Notes: a model not told the origin generated them from the letters alone. A stretch of 64,000 nucleotides of DNA from Conchocele bisecta (GCA_029237695.1 JAQRGA010000450.1:1-64000); one strand, 5' to 3'. Shown: positions 31,391 to 42,684, counted from the stretch's first letter. A program made the numbers and translations.

Positions 31391-32057
31391 ACAAATACAC
31401 ACTTATTCACCATAGTGATCACTTCATTCAACCAAAAATTCACAAGCTAGAAGTTATGCCAAATTATTACAGTCAACGTCACAGATTATGCTCTTGGCGA
31501 CATTAGCGGACACAAATTTGTCCATCAATTTGATCAAATAAACAACGGAATCTGACAGATAACACTACGACGGCGCATGGAAACATCATTATTCTGGTAC
31601 TTGGAATCAAAATGGTGGATATTAAGATCAATATGTGAGGCGCTGACGGAACCTTTAACATTTTTTATCACGATAGCAGCTACAGGGATTGTTGGACGCA
31701 TTTATTTAGAGAAACAAGAGATTACAATGGATTGGATAATATACTAAGTGACATTTTGTTCTAACGTACACCAACATAGAGGATTAAATTTGCGACAATG
31801 TTGGATTCTGGATTTTGTGGACAGGTGACAGAAATCGGAGCTGGATAAGAACCGACAGACGTGATTCTGAATAATGCGTGCTTGGTCTGTGGTTTTTCTT
31901 CCAGATCATGTCATGCATGTTTTAATTTCACGTCATGTCAAAGCAGCATATTGAATATAATGAATAACTTTAATATTCTACACCAGAATTAAAGTTCATT
32001 CATCGTCTGATGTGTAACTGATAAAATTAAGGTAAGTTACTTGTATATGACAACTTT
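31391..32057. other. no gene recognised
   Basis: No repeat family or convincing exon. Confidence 0.3.
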
Positions 32058-32589
32058 TGCCTCACCACGATAGAGGAGGGGGCATTTAGTGTTACCCTTG
32101 ACCTTGTCCGTTCTTCCGTCCGTCACCAACCTAGTAACTCGAAAAACTTTTAAACCGTAATAGCTACATACCTGAATCTTGGTACATGTATGTTTGATTC
32201 GACCCCATGGTCATGGATTATCTCCCCCTTTTCAAGTTAGAATTTTCCAATTTTGTCTTGTAGCACCTGAAACTTGGTATGTCCTTATGATGAGTAGATT
32301 TGCAAAGTTTATTTTCATTCGACCCCCGAGTCATGGATTATCTCCCTCTTTTTGAATTAGAATTTGAAAATTTTGCCTTGTAACTCGTAAATCTTTTGTA
32401 ATAGCTACAGCACTGAAATTTGATATGTAGCTTCCTTCTGATGAGTAGATGCGGAAAGTTTATTTCGATTTTTGATTCGAACCCCGTGTCATGGATTAAT
32501 TATCTCTCCCTTTTGGACACTGGAATTTTGCCTTGTTTACTATCAAAGCGATATGTGGGGTATCCGTGTTCTATGAACACATTTTCTAG
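32058..32589 (+). mobile_element. H3 hairpin-headed element
   Basis: The head TGCCTCACCACGATAGAGGA with GGGGGCAT is followed by TAGTGTTACCCTTG. Three cores of about 120-150 bp contain GTCATGGATTATCTCCC. The tail has the perfect stem GTGTTC-TAT-GAACAC, then ATTTTCTAG (CTAG at 32586-32589). Same ends as 11409-12113 but a different core sequence. Confidence 0.8.
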
Positions 32590-32718
32590 TTTAGTTATCT
32601 CCCTTTGTTTTTTCGCGCACTGATTTGTCCGGAGCATAACGCGAACACCCTTTGCAATATTTTTTATGAAACTTAACGCATGCATAGGTCTCACTGGACA
32701 GGGCGGAGCTAGCGTTAA

Positions 32719-33219
32719 AGGTACATGCCCACTCACTAGGCACAAAATGTTCTTTATGTCAGAGACATCATCGGATACATTTTCTGGCCAGATAAACAAT
32801 CATTTACCATTACCCACGTATTGTTTGGCATTATTATACATTTTATATCGGAAGAAAATTTCCACATTGATATCAGAGACGATAACCGTGTTTCCTTAAA
32901 ATGTTAACGGACATTACTATTTATTCTCTGTATTTATTTTTTGATGTGCAATGATCATACTTTATTATCTGTACATTTTTTTTTCAGTTGATGCATTTAA
33001 TTTAATAGTATAAATAATTATAAAATATCATGCCCCATTTGCACATGAAAATACCGATACCACCGCGCGTCACTATCAGTAAAATAAATATTACCAAATG
33101 ATTATATCTGTATAGCGGGCACTCGTAATGTTTATATTAAAGTAGTGGAATAGTGACAATTATACACTTATTTAATTCCCATAAAGAGCATTTTTAGCCT
33201 ACTGAGTGGGCTTGCACCT
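32719..33219. mobile_element. K1 MITE, TTAA target duplication
   Basis: The ends AGGTACATGCCCACTCACTA and TACTGAGTGGGCTTGCACCT are inverted repeats. TTAA is present at 32715-32718 and 33220-33223. The interior includes GATAACCGTGTTTCC and CCACCGCGCGTCACTATCAG. TTAA with an AGG-type end fits Kolobok-like elements. No transposase. Confidence 0.85.
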
Positions 33220-33299
33220 TTAAAAAGGGGTTGGACAATTGTTGTCGCGACCGCCTGCGGACAGTGCGATATAGTCTGCACATTGACGTCCATCTGTAT

Positions 33300-33774
33300 T
33301 TTTTTTTGCCGAGCCTGCTTGCGGAAAGCGAGACTTAGTGATCACAATGACGTCCGTGCGTCAGTCCGTCCGAAATCGGTGTATGTTTTTAAATACCATA
33401 TCCTAAGTCACATTGACTTGAAACATCAAATGCTTATTAGTCATAATCCATATTCATTCTGTGTCCCACTCATGCGGCCCCTGTGCCCCAAGGTCAAGGT
33501 CAAATGACATTGAAATTTTTGTTAAAGTTTTTGCATACCTTATATCTCCACAACACTTACCCAGATTTGCTTCAAACTTCAGATAATTCTTTATTATCAT
33601 CCATATTTTTCATATTATAGCCCACGCATGCGACCCACATGCCCAAGATCAAGGTCAAATGACTTTCAAATTTGCGTTAAAGCTTTTACATACGTTAATT
33701 CAAACTTCAAATAAATATACTCGGACACCATCAAATGCCTCGGTGGGCTCAACATGCGGGCCATGGCCATCTGA
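33300..33774 (+). mobile_element. H4 hairpin-headed element, long form
   Basis: Starts GCCGAGCCTGCTTGCGGAAA, contains GACGTCCGTGCGTCAGTCC and core units with AAGGTCAAATGAC, and ends ATGCGGGCCATGGCCATCTG plus A. CTGA at 33771-33774 fits a Helitron-type CTRR end. Confidence 0.75.
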
Positions 33775-34244
33775 TTTTTATTTACTGTAGGTTAAAGTTT
33801 TTAAGAACACTATATCTCAGAAACAGCTTCGCCAATTCACTCGAAGCTTCACATGTATATTTTCATTCTATGCTCAACTCCTGCAACCCCTGTGCCCAAT
33901 ATCAAGGTAAAATTACTTTCAAATTTACCTCAAAGTTTTTGACATGCCTGCATGTGGACAGTGCGATATAGTTGTCACATTGGCCTACATACGTACGTAC
34001 GTACATCCGACCGGTTAAATTTTTTTGATTTAAGGTTAAAGTTTTTAAAGGTACATGCCCACTCAGTGGGCACAAACTGTTCTTTATAGCAATTAAATAA
34101 GTGTATAATTGTGTCACTATTCCACCAGTTCTAAAAATTATGTGTTCCGCTATCCATATATAATCATTTAGTAATATTTATTTTACTGATAATGACTAGC
34201 AGTGGTATCAAGCTATTTTCATATTCAAATGAGGCATGATATTT

Positions 34245-34395
34245 TTATGCCACCGGGTTTCGAAGAAACGGGTGGCATATAGTGTTTGGACCGTCCGTCC
34301 GTCTGTCCATCCGTCACACTTTTCGGTTAACCACTTTGTCACAGTTTCTCAAATATGCTGCAGGTGGCATCCGCGTTCGACAGATGCATTTCTTG
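34245..34395 (+). mobile_element. H2 hairpin-headed element (compact)
   Basis: The hairpin ATGCCACCGGGTTTCGAAGA through ACGGGTGGCAT is followed by GACCGTCCGTCCGTCTGTCC, and the end is GATGCATTTCTTG. It interrupts GATATTTTTTAATTA of the K1 sequence, seen intact near 44.53 and 62.61 kb. Confidence 0.85.
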
Positions 34396-34419
34396 TTTTT
34401 AATAATTAATGCTAATTAA

Positions 34420-34930
34420 AGGTACATACCCACTCAGTAGGCACAACAATTAATGTTATGTGTATTCTCAATTATTTGTAGGAATTAAATAAGTGTATAA
34501 TTTTGTCACTATTCCACCAGTTCTAAACATTACGAGTGCCCGTTATATGGATATAATCATTTAGTAATGTTTATTTCACTGATAGTGACACGCGGTGATA
34601 TCAGGCTATTTTCATAGGCAAATGGGGCATGATATTTTTTAATTACTTATACTAATTAAATGTGTTTCCCTGAAAAAATAATGTTTTCGACAGATTATAA
34701 AGTATGATCATTGCACATCAAAAAATAAATAGTAATGTCTTGGTAACATTTTAAGGAAACACGGTTATCGCCCCTGATAGCAGTGTGGAAATTTACGTAC
34801 CGATATAAAATGATAATAATGCCAATAAATATGTGTATTAATGGTGAATTAATGTTTATTTTGCCAGAAAATGTCTCAGATGATGTCTGATATAAAGAAC
34901 ATTTTGTGCCTACTGAGTGGGCATGTACCT
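34420..34930. mobile_element. K1 MITE, complete copy
   Basis: TTAA|AGGTACATACCCACTCAGTA opens and ACTGAGTGGGCATGTACCT|TTAA closes. It contains all interior blocks found in 32719-33219 and 44336-44836. Confidence 0.85.
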
Positions 34931-35114
34931 TTAAGAACACTATATCTCTGAAACCGCTTCACCAATTCACTCGAAATTTCACATACGGTGTATTTGTCAC
35001 CCACATTTTCATTATTATTTATATGTGCCCAATGTCACGGTCAAATTACTTTGAAATTTCCCTTAAAGTTTTTGTTGGGCCCGCTTGCAGACAGAGCGAT
35101 ATTTTTTTATGGTA

Positions 35115-36990
35115 TAGCACTCGATCAGTCGGCCATCGCACCAGGACTAGTTTAGAACTTGATCAGTCGGCCAGCGCTCTAGGACTAGTTTAGCACTTGA
35201 TCTGTCGGCAATCTCACCATGACTAGTATAGAACTAGATCAGTCGGCCATCGCTCCAGGACTAGTTTAGCCCTTGGTCAGTCGGCCATCATACCAGGACT
35301 AGTTTAGCCCTTGATCAGTTGGCCATCGCACCAGGACTAGTGTAGTCCTTGATCAGTCGGCCATCGCACCAGGACTAGTATAGAACTTGATCAGTCGGCC
35401 ATCGCACCAGGACTAGTTTAGCCCTTGATCAGTCGGTCATCGCACCAGGACTAGTAGAGCACTTGATCAGTCTGCCATCGCACCATAAGTAGTATAGCGC
35501 TTGATTAGTCGCCCATTGCACCATGCCCAGTATAGCACTTGATCAGTTGGCCATCTCACCATGCCCAGTATAGCACGTGATCAGTCGGCCATGCCGAGTA
35601 TAGCACTAGATCATTCGGCCATCACACCAGGACTACTTTAGCACTTGATCAGTCGGCCATCGCACCAGGACTAGTATAGCACTCAATCAGTCGGCCATCA
35701 CACCAGGACTAGTTTAGAACTTGATCAGTCGGCCATCACACCAGTACTACTTTAGCACTTGATCAGTCGGCCATCGCACCAGGACTAGTATAGCACTCGA
35801 TCAATCGGCCATCGCACCAGGACTATTTTATAACTTGATCAGTCGGCCATCGCACCAGGACTAGTTTAGAACTTGATCAGTCGACCATCGCACCAGGAAT
35901 AGTTAGCCCTTGATCAGTCGGCCATCATACTACGACTAGTTTAGCCCTTGATTAGTCGACCATCGCACCAGGACTAGTATAGCACTCGATCGGTCGGACA
36001 TCGCACCAGGACTAGTTTAGAACTTGATCAGTCGGCCATCGCACCACGACTAGTTTAGAACTTGATCAGTCGGCCATCGCACCAAAACTAGTTTAGTCCT
36101 TGATCTGTCGGCCATCGCACCAGGACTAGTTTAGAACTTGATCAGTCGGCCACCGCACTATGACTAGTTTTGCCCTTGCTCAGTCGGCCATCGCACCAGG
36201 ACTAGTTTAGAACTTGATCAGTTGGCCATCGCACCAGGACTAGTTTAGAACTTGATCAGTCGGCCACCGCACCAAGACTAGTTTTGACCTTGCTCAATCG
36301 GCCATCGCACCAGGACTAGTTTAGAACTTGATCAGTCGGCCATCGCACCACAACTAGTTTAGAACTTGATCAGTCGGCCATCGCACCAAGACTAGTTTAG
36401 TCCTTGATCTGTCGGCCATCGCACCAGGACTAGTTTAGAACTTGATCAGTCGGCCATCGCACCACGACTAGTTTAGAACTTGATCAGTCGGCCATCGCAC
36501 CAAAACTAGTTTAGTCCTTGATCTGTCGGCCATCGCACCAGGACTAGTTTAGAACTTGATCAGTCGGCCACCGCACCATGACTAGTTTTGCCCTTGCTCA
36601 GTCGGCCATCGCACCAGGACTAGTTTAGAACTTGATCAGTCGGCCATCGCACCAGGACTAGTTTAGAACTTGATCAGTCGGCCACCGCACCAAGACTAGT
36701 TTTGACCTTGCTCAATCGGCCATCGCACCAGGACTAGTTTAGAACTTGATCAGTCGGCCATCGCACCACGACTAGTTTAGAACTTGATCAGTCGGCCATC
36801 GCACCAGACTAGTTTAGCCCTTGCTCAGTCGGCCATCGCACCTGGACTAGTATAGCACTCGATCAGTAGGCCATCGGCACAATTGACTAGTTTAGAACTT
36901 GATCAGTCGGCCCATCGCACCAAGACTAGTTATAGCAATTGATCAGTCTGGACATCGCACCAGGACTAGTTTAAGCACTTGATCAGTCAG
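35115..36990. repeat. 38-bp satellite array, about 49 units
   Basis: The unit GAACTTGATCAGTCGGCCAT + CGCACCAGGACTAGTTTA repeats continuously. Divergence is highest at the left. Between about 36030 and 36870 marker variants (CACCGCAC at 36151 and 36569) repeat at 418 bp, exactly 11 units, showing a higher-order duplication. Confidence 0.97.
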
Positions 36991-37015
36991 ACCACGTCAT
37001 CCTGTTACAGACAGA

Positions 37016-37050
37016 AGTGGTGGTCGGGGGCGGTGGGGGGGGGGGGTGTA
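37016..37050. repeat. G-rich run
   Basis: GGTGGTCGGGGGCGGTGG followed by more than ten G residues. Possible quadruplex-forming site at the satellite edge. Confidence 0.6.
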
Positions 37051-37544
37051 GTGTAGTCATAGACAAAAACTGGTGGTGGTGGTGATACACATTGTTCCCA
37101 CTGTGGGATATAGACCGGAACTTTTAGGACGCCAAATGTAGATGGCTGGTGTGCGTGGGGATCATTGTTTTGTGTCCCCGGCGGTGGTGTGGAGTACAGT
37201 GATGAATTACTGTATATTGAACACACTGTATATGTACAGTGATACCGTACTTCACAATCCTCAGTTTTAAATATTGTTTCTGTATCGTAAAACTGAACAT
37301 TTATTCATTTTGAAAAACTTCAAATTATGGCAGATGATCGAAATGAAAACCGGATGTTTACATTCGAAATGAACCGGTGCATCGGTATATTTTAACCACA
37401 GGATGACCCACTTTATATTCATACCATATCCGTACGGATATATCGATATACGAACGGATATCGTATGTTTGTATAATATTCGTATAGTACGTTTGTATAA
37501 TCACTGATAATGTAAACAAACTGTACTATACGATGATATGGTAA

Positions 37545-37785
37545 GTTTTTACCGGAAATAGCGAAAGAATGACCGCACAAACGGTATCGCGAAAGAATGA
37601 CCGCACAAACTGGACCGCGAAAGAATGACCGCACAAACGGTATCGCGAAAGAATGACCGCAAAAACGGGACCGCGTTTGGACCGCAATTAGACTGCAATT
37701 AGACTGCAATTCCAGAGGGGAAGAATTGCAATTCAAGGACCGCTGGATTGCAATTCTTGGTAAGCGAATCGCAGGCGGGAGTGTA
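37545..37785. repeat. TTGCAATTC element with GCGAAAGAATGACCGC tandem
   Basis: Four copies of GCGAAAGAATGACCGCA at about 28-31 bp spacing (37558-37672) lead into GGACCGCAATTAGACTGCAA and GAATTGCAATTC units. It is inverted relative to 29688-29948. Confidence 0.7.
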
Positions 37786-37793
37786 GTGATAAT

Positions 37794-38210
37794 TACGGAG
37801 GGGATGTAGAATTATTTTTGTTATTAATTCGTTCCCACGAAATAACAATTCGTTCCCTCAATTTACCAATTCGTTCCCACGAATTAACAATTCGTTCCCA
37901 CGAATTAACAATTCGTTCCCCTCAATTTAACAATTCGTTCCCACGAAATAACAAGTCGTTCCTTTTAATTCGTGGGAACGAATTGTTATACCGTGGGAAC
38001 GAATAGTTAATTTGAGGGAACAAATTGTTAAATTGAGGGAACGACTTGTCATTTCGCGGGAACGAATTGCTAATTTGAGGGAACGAATTGTTATATCGTG
38101 GGAACGAATTGTTAATTCGAGGGAACGAATTGTTAAATTGAGGAAACGATTTTTTATTTCGTGGGAACGAATTAATAAAACAAAATCAATGTCCTCTGCG
38201 GGTCTCCGCA
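37794..38210. mobile_element. A1 array-armed foldback
   Basis: The left arm is a run of about six AATTCGTTCCC(A/T)CGAA units. From about 37970 the right arm reads the complement GGGAACGAATTGTTA for about nine units. The outer ends are TACGGAG and CTCCGCA remnants of the family terminus. Confidence 0.85.
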
Positions 38211-38510
38211 GGATATTGGTGACGAATCGTTTATTTTTGTCCAGTGTACGGAATTGCATACCGTTTTGGTTCCGGCTAAGGAGAAATAGGTTAAAACTAT
38301 TTGTATATTTACATATATCGCATTTTACAAGAGCGATTGCATTTATTAAACGATTTTACTCATTAAAAAACACAAATTTCTCGTCGGTGCACAGAAGATC
38401 GTAAGCCGATATACATCTACAGACAAATTATTGTTTTATATAGTGGTGTAATCACTTAATACAGCATACTGTCTTTCATTATATTCTCGCCGATAGGCAG
38501 GCAAGTGGGA

Positions 38511-38818
38511 TATAGTGAATAGTAGGTTAGTGCCGTGAATGGGACAAACTATCTGGCAAGGCTTAGGAAAGGGGAATGGCGAGGCTCTGTCGAGCACATC
38601 CCGTTTCCGTGCCGCGCCAGATAGTTTTCCCATTCACTGCATTAACCTACTATTCTATTTATCCCGTCAACATCTACAAATAGCTTCAAAATGCAATAAA
38701 AATAACCCCAGCCACTGCACATATTCATAAGCAGTTATTAGGTCGCATTGACAGGATATCAAAAATGTTGCACGGCACAGTGTTTCACGGCACATACGCG
38801 CTGTGTTGACCGAATAAA
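38511..38818 (+). mobile_element. C1 composite double-hairpin element
   Basis: The first hairpin runs AATAGTAGGTTAGTGCCGTG to CACTGCATTAACCTACTATT. The second runs TTTATCCCGTCAACATC to GTGTTGACCGAATAAA and includes CACGGCACAGTGTTTCACGG. Non-coding. Confidence 0.8.
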
Positions 38819-38821
38819 TTG

Positions 38822-39080
38822 CGTTAGTCCATGTACGTACGTACATACGTGCGTACATTAGTAATTAGTATTAGTATTAATAGTAATGTTTCAATAACTC
38901 ATGAACCGCTTCAAAGATGTTGATACTATTTGGCCACACTGTGTATCTAGAGATGGTGCTTTGTTTCTCATACGACCAACGTTGACCGCCCAAGTTCAAG
39001 GTCACTGAGGCAAAAGACAAAATATTAAAGTCTGTTTCTTGTTGTATTATTGCCAATGCTGTCAGCGAGGGGATTTGTGT
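38822..39080. repeat. GTACGTAC-ended dispersed repeat
   Basis: Same family as 29331-29613 in the opposite orientation: CATGTACGTACGTACATACG, ATGAACCGCTTCAAAGATGT and GCTGTCAGCGAGGGGATT. Confidence 0.65.
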
Positions 39081-39227
39081 AGTGATACATGTAACTATTC
39101 CCTTGTACCTACATTGCGGAAGCCAATTAAACAGCTATGACGTCATCCGTTATAATTTTCAGACAGCTCATCATTCATGAATACTTATTTCTATTAGTCT
39201 GTACACATTATGAAACCCAGCCATGAA

Positions 39228-39896
39228 ATATGTGGCTGTTACTGGAGAAATGGGGCTTATACGATTTGTACGGAGCCCCGCAGGGGACATGGATTTTTTA
39301 TTATTATTTCGTTCCTACGAAATAACAATTCGTTCCCTCAAATTATCAATTCGTTCCCTCGAATTAATGATTCGTTCCCACGATATAACAATTCGTTCCC
39401 TGGAATAAACAATTCGTTCCCAGGAAATGACAATTCGTTCCCTCAATTTAACAATTCGTTCCCTCGTATTAACAAATAGTTCCCACGATATATAACAATT
39501 CGTTCCCACGAATTAACAATTGTTAGTGGGGCGTGGGAAGAATGTTAAATTGATTGGGAACGAATTGTTAATTCGTGGGAACGAATAGTTAATTCGTCGG
39601 AACGAATTGTTAAATTGAGGGAACGAATTGTTATTCGTAGGAACAAATTAATACAAAAAAAGAAGTATACGTCCCCTGCGTGGCTCCGTATATTTGTGTA
39701 CAGTGTAGTTGTTGATCAGATATCACACTCATGTAGCTGATAAATATATATGCTGCTTGTTGGAAGCATGGTATGTGTTGCATTGATGAAACGGCGAATA
39801 GTGTAGAGCCTGATCAGACTGTGCTGATGCACAGTCTCATCTGGATCTACACCAGTCGAAAATCACATACGTCCCATTTCTCCAGTCGCTGCCACC
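39228..39896. mobile_element. G1 foldback split by an A1 element
   Basis: Left end GTGGCTGTTACTGGAGAAAT (39231 on) and right end CCCATTTCTCCAGTCGCTGC are inverted repeats. The central hairpin GAGCCTGATCAGACTGTGCT lies at about 39807. The A1 insertion separates the left end from the centre. Confidence 0.7.
39269..39690. mobile_element. A1 array-armed foldback
   Basis: The ends TACGGAGCCCCGCAGGGGAC and GTCCCCTGCGTGGCTCCGTA are complementary. The left arm has about nine AATTCGTTCCC units and the right arm about five complements. ATTTG next to both ends may be a target duplication. Confidence 0.85.
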
Positions 39897-40106
39897 CATT
39901 TGAATCGCTTTGTATCTGATAGAATAAGCATTCTGACGAAGCAGTTCAGACATCTCTAATTGGATACCACATTATATAGCGGACCATTATATTAAGTTTT
40001 ACAACCAGTGTAGCTCCAAATCAAACTTGGGACTACACTGCTCGCAGTTTAGAGAACGTCCGGTTAGTATCCTCTCGCCGATAGTCAAAATGTGTTACCC
40101 ACAGCG

Positions 40107-40438
40107 TTAGTTCATGTACGTACGTGCGAGCGTTCGTAACAACTTTCATTGTTCAATAACTTATTAATAGCTTCATCGATTTTGATAATTTTGGCCACAA
40201 TGTGAGTCTAGGAATGGTGTTTTGTCACTGAGCCCTTGTGTTCACCTTATTTGTAAGGCAAATGTGTAAGGCAAAGCTGTTAAACTTTATTTGTCTTCTG
40301 TTGTGTTATCAAGGATGCAAGTACGACCCACGTTCGACCGTCCAAGGTCATGGTCACTGAGGAGTTGTGTTCTTTTTGGGGTTTTATTTTGGTATTGTTA
40401 GCAAGGCTGGCAGCAAGGGGATAAGCTTCGTTTGACGA
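40107..40438. repeat. GTACGTAC-ended dispersed repeat
   Basis: CATGTACGTACGTGCGAGCG, TTTTGATAATTTTGGCCACA, CCAAGGTCATGGTCAC and GGCTGGCAGCAAGGGGATAA repeat the family order. Confidence 0.65.
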
Positions 40439-40455
40439 TGTCATGTATTATTGTT

Positions 40456-40676
40456 ACACAACGGCCTGCATTAATTGTGCCAGGAATATCAGCACTTCTC
40501 ACAACTATTGGCAATGCCAACACGCAAGCAGGTAGTTTGATGGTCTGAGTCTGATATGTAGTACAGCTGAGGCTCAGCCAAACACGCTGCTTGATTTAAA
40601 ACAAAATATTCAAGTAATTTGAAGAGAAGACATTGACAAATAGTGGATAGATTAGCGCACGCGGTAGTGCAGTGTA
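40456..40676. mobile_element. M1 MITE, diverged
   Basis: Ends CGGCCTGCATTAATTGTGCC and GATTAGCGCACGCGGTAGTG, with a weakened CTGAGTCTGATATGTAG centre. Confidence 0.65.
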
Positions 40677-40789
40677 TTTTAGAAATACAATATAAGAAAC
40701 TGTGAATGTGCATGTTCACACATTTACATTGTAGACGGCGCGTTTTTAGTCATAAACAAATAGATGATTAATCATGTCAACTCTATATA

Positions 40790-41027
40790 ACTGCAATGGA
40801 CTGTGATATGCTAATTTTCCGACCAATCCAATCGTCACAAAATGATTTTCAGATTAGTTCATTTATGAAAAAGGGGTGTTTTTTGTTCAAAAAATACATA
40901 TGAAAACTACTTGCAAAAAGTGTAGATCCTGATGAGACGGCTCGTTTCGAGCTGGCTCATCTGGATCTGCACTGTTTGCATATCCCGACATAGCGGGCTT
41001 TCGGGTTCAAGGGGTTAAGTTCAAATT
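40790..41027 (+). mobile_element. P2 MITE
   Basis: Opposite orientation to 17526-17776. The hairpin GTAGATCCTGATGAGACGGC pairs with CTGGCTCATCTGGATC, and the terminus is GGGCTTTCGGGTTCAAGGGG followed by TTAA. Confidence 0.7.
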
Positions 41028-41095
41028 GAATCGAGAAAACGTCTGAGAGTTAGTTTACTTGAGGATATAATACACTTTCCAGAATCCATCTGATT

Positions 41096-41392
41096 CAAAG
41101 TACGTATTCTTTTATAGTTTCCTTATTACGAAACGGATTGAAATATGGCGCATCAAACGCGTCTTGTTCAGCTGCAATTGGTGAACTCTGTATTTTCGCC
41201 TAAACTTCTGTTGTTTTTGCGAAGAATCGATTTCCGTGTCTCCGACACGTAAATCGATTATTCGCAAAAACAATATAAGTCGGTGCGAAACTCACTGGAC
41301 CACGAAATGCAGCTAATTAAGACGCGTTTGCTGCCACATATTTCATCAAAATCCGTTTCATAATAAGGAAAATATCAAATCATACTTTCAAG
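41096..41392. repeat. palindrome of about 300 bp
   Basis: Outer arms GTTTCCTTATTACGAAACGG and CCGTTTCATAATAAGGAAAA. Inner arms TTTTTGCGAAGAATCGATTT and AAATCGATTATTCGCAAAAA around CCGTGTCTCCGACACG. Only one copy is in the window. Confidence 0.8.
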
Positions 41393-41546
41393 ATTTCAAC
41401 ACTTTCAGCCACTGTTGTTGTTGTTATAACCACGTGATCATGCACCTTGAAACCGCTTTGCGTGAGAACGTGAAAGTAAAAACTGTTTGCATGTCCCGTC
41501 TGTTCCACCGTACGTGAGCTATTGAGTTCAACAAATATTTTCAATA

Positions 41547-41830
41547 CACTACCGACTGCGCTAACCTTGTCAATGATTTTCAGTTTCTTTATTTCAAACT
41601 AAATGAATATTTAGCTCGAAATGAAGCAGTTCGATTGGCTGAGCCTGAACTCTGCTATAGGTCAGGATCAGACAAACAACTTACTTGTTTGCGAGTTGTC
41701 ATCGCCAATAGTAACCCGAACTTTATGTTGTAACACAGGGCGCCCTGCGTTACAGACATACATTTCGGGTTACGCCAATAGATGTTTAGAAACATTGACA
41801 ACTTGGGCAAGATTAACGCAGGCGGTTGTG
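41547..41830. mobile_element. M1 MITE carrying a nested 61-bp element
   Basis: TA|CACTACCGACTGCGCTAACC opens and GATTAACGCAGGCGGTTGTG|TA closes. The arm sequence GCCAATAG is duplicated around a foreign insertion at 41712-41772. Confidence 0.85.
41712..41772. mobile_element. 61-bp minimal element with 9-bp target duplication
   Basis: TAACCCGAA at one end and TTCGGGTTA at the other are perfect inverted repeats, and the interior is itself palindromic around GGGCGCCC. CGCCAATAG occurs on both sides (41703-41711, 41773-41781). A relative lies at 7391-7570. Confidence 0.9.
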
Positions 41831-42038
41831 TATAATTATTTAAATCGTTATAAACTGCACCAGGATGTAAATGTGTGTTTGCTGATCAAGATCTGTACTG
41901 GTCTAATCTTCAATAAATCCCATTTCCTCGCTACGATAACATTATCCTTCCCCAGTAAAAGTTAACTAGTGGATGATTTTAATGTATTGACTGATTGTTT
42001 CCAATTAAACTATTAAAGCTGGGGTCCACATGCTAGTA

Positions 42039-42203
42039 CACTGGATCCTCTTTAATCCGGACACCACGGGAGATAACTCTGAGTCACAGTTGTGTGCTAT
42101 GCGATCATGAACAGGCATTGTCACCTGAGATAGATGACCAAGAAATCCGTAAACATAAGAGCACAGATGTTTTCTTGGTGTCGGGTTTAGAGAGGATCCA
42201 CTG
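42039..42203. mobile_element. T1 MITE
   Basis: CACTGGATCCTCTTTAATCC and GGGTTTAGAGAGGATCCACT(G), each next to TA. The family interior GCGATCATGAACAGGCATTG is present. Confidence 0.7.
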
Positions 42204-42279
42204 TAATCATTTATGGAGACACATTTGTTTCCTCCATTCTTTAGATATGATTTATTTTAGAAAAAAATATATATTCATT

Positions 42280-42560
42280 GGCAGTATTAAACTTTGTATA
42301 TCAAACGTGAATTTCCGCACTGATATCAGGGACGATAACCGTGTTTCTTGAAAATGTTAACGGAAATTACTATTTATTCTCTGCATTTATTGTTTGATGT
42401 GCAATGATCATACTTTATACTCTGTCGAATATTTGTTCAGGTGACACATTTAATTTGTATATGGAAATAGCCTGATACCACAGCGAGTTACCATCAGTAA
42501 AACAAAGATTACTAAATGATTATACATGTACATGTATATGGATAGCGGGTACTCGTAATT
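42280..42560. mobile_element. K1 fragment without ends
   Basis: Contains GCACTGATATCAGGGACGAT, AATGTTAACGGAAATTACTA and GATTACTAAATGATTATAC in K1 order. The AGGTACATGCCC termini are missing. Confidence 0.7.
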
Positions 42561-42684
42561 GATTTGTCTACTAGATGTGACCCGAGCTTTAACATAGCCA
42601 TTACAACCAGTATACGCGCACTCATTACGTCGCATACAGCAATGTCCTTGGTTACCCACTTGAAAACAACGTAAATAGATAATT

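Larger units (their letters stand above)
34049..34930. mobile_element. composite of two K1 MITEs plus an H2 element
   Basis: A K1 left half starts at 34049 after TTAA (34045-34048). It carries an H2 insertion, then meets a second, complete K1 (34420-34930) at another TTAA. After 34930 the sequence returns to TTAAGAACACTATATCTC, matching the segment at about 33793. So the whole block sits in one TTAA site, and the right half of the first K1 is missing. Confidence 0.75.

Noticed and set aside
35115..36990. CRISPR-like array
   Set aside because: The 38-bp units are contiguous with no unique spacers, and the context is eukaryotic.
37818..39509. Frames with repeated ITIRSHEL or NNSFPRIN motifs
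   Set aside because: They are translations of A1 foldback arms and appear on both strands, as do the ones at 48.2-48.8 kb.
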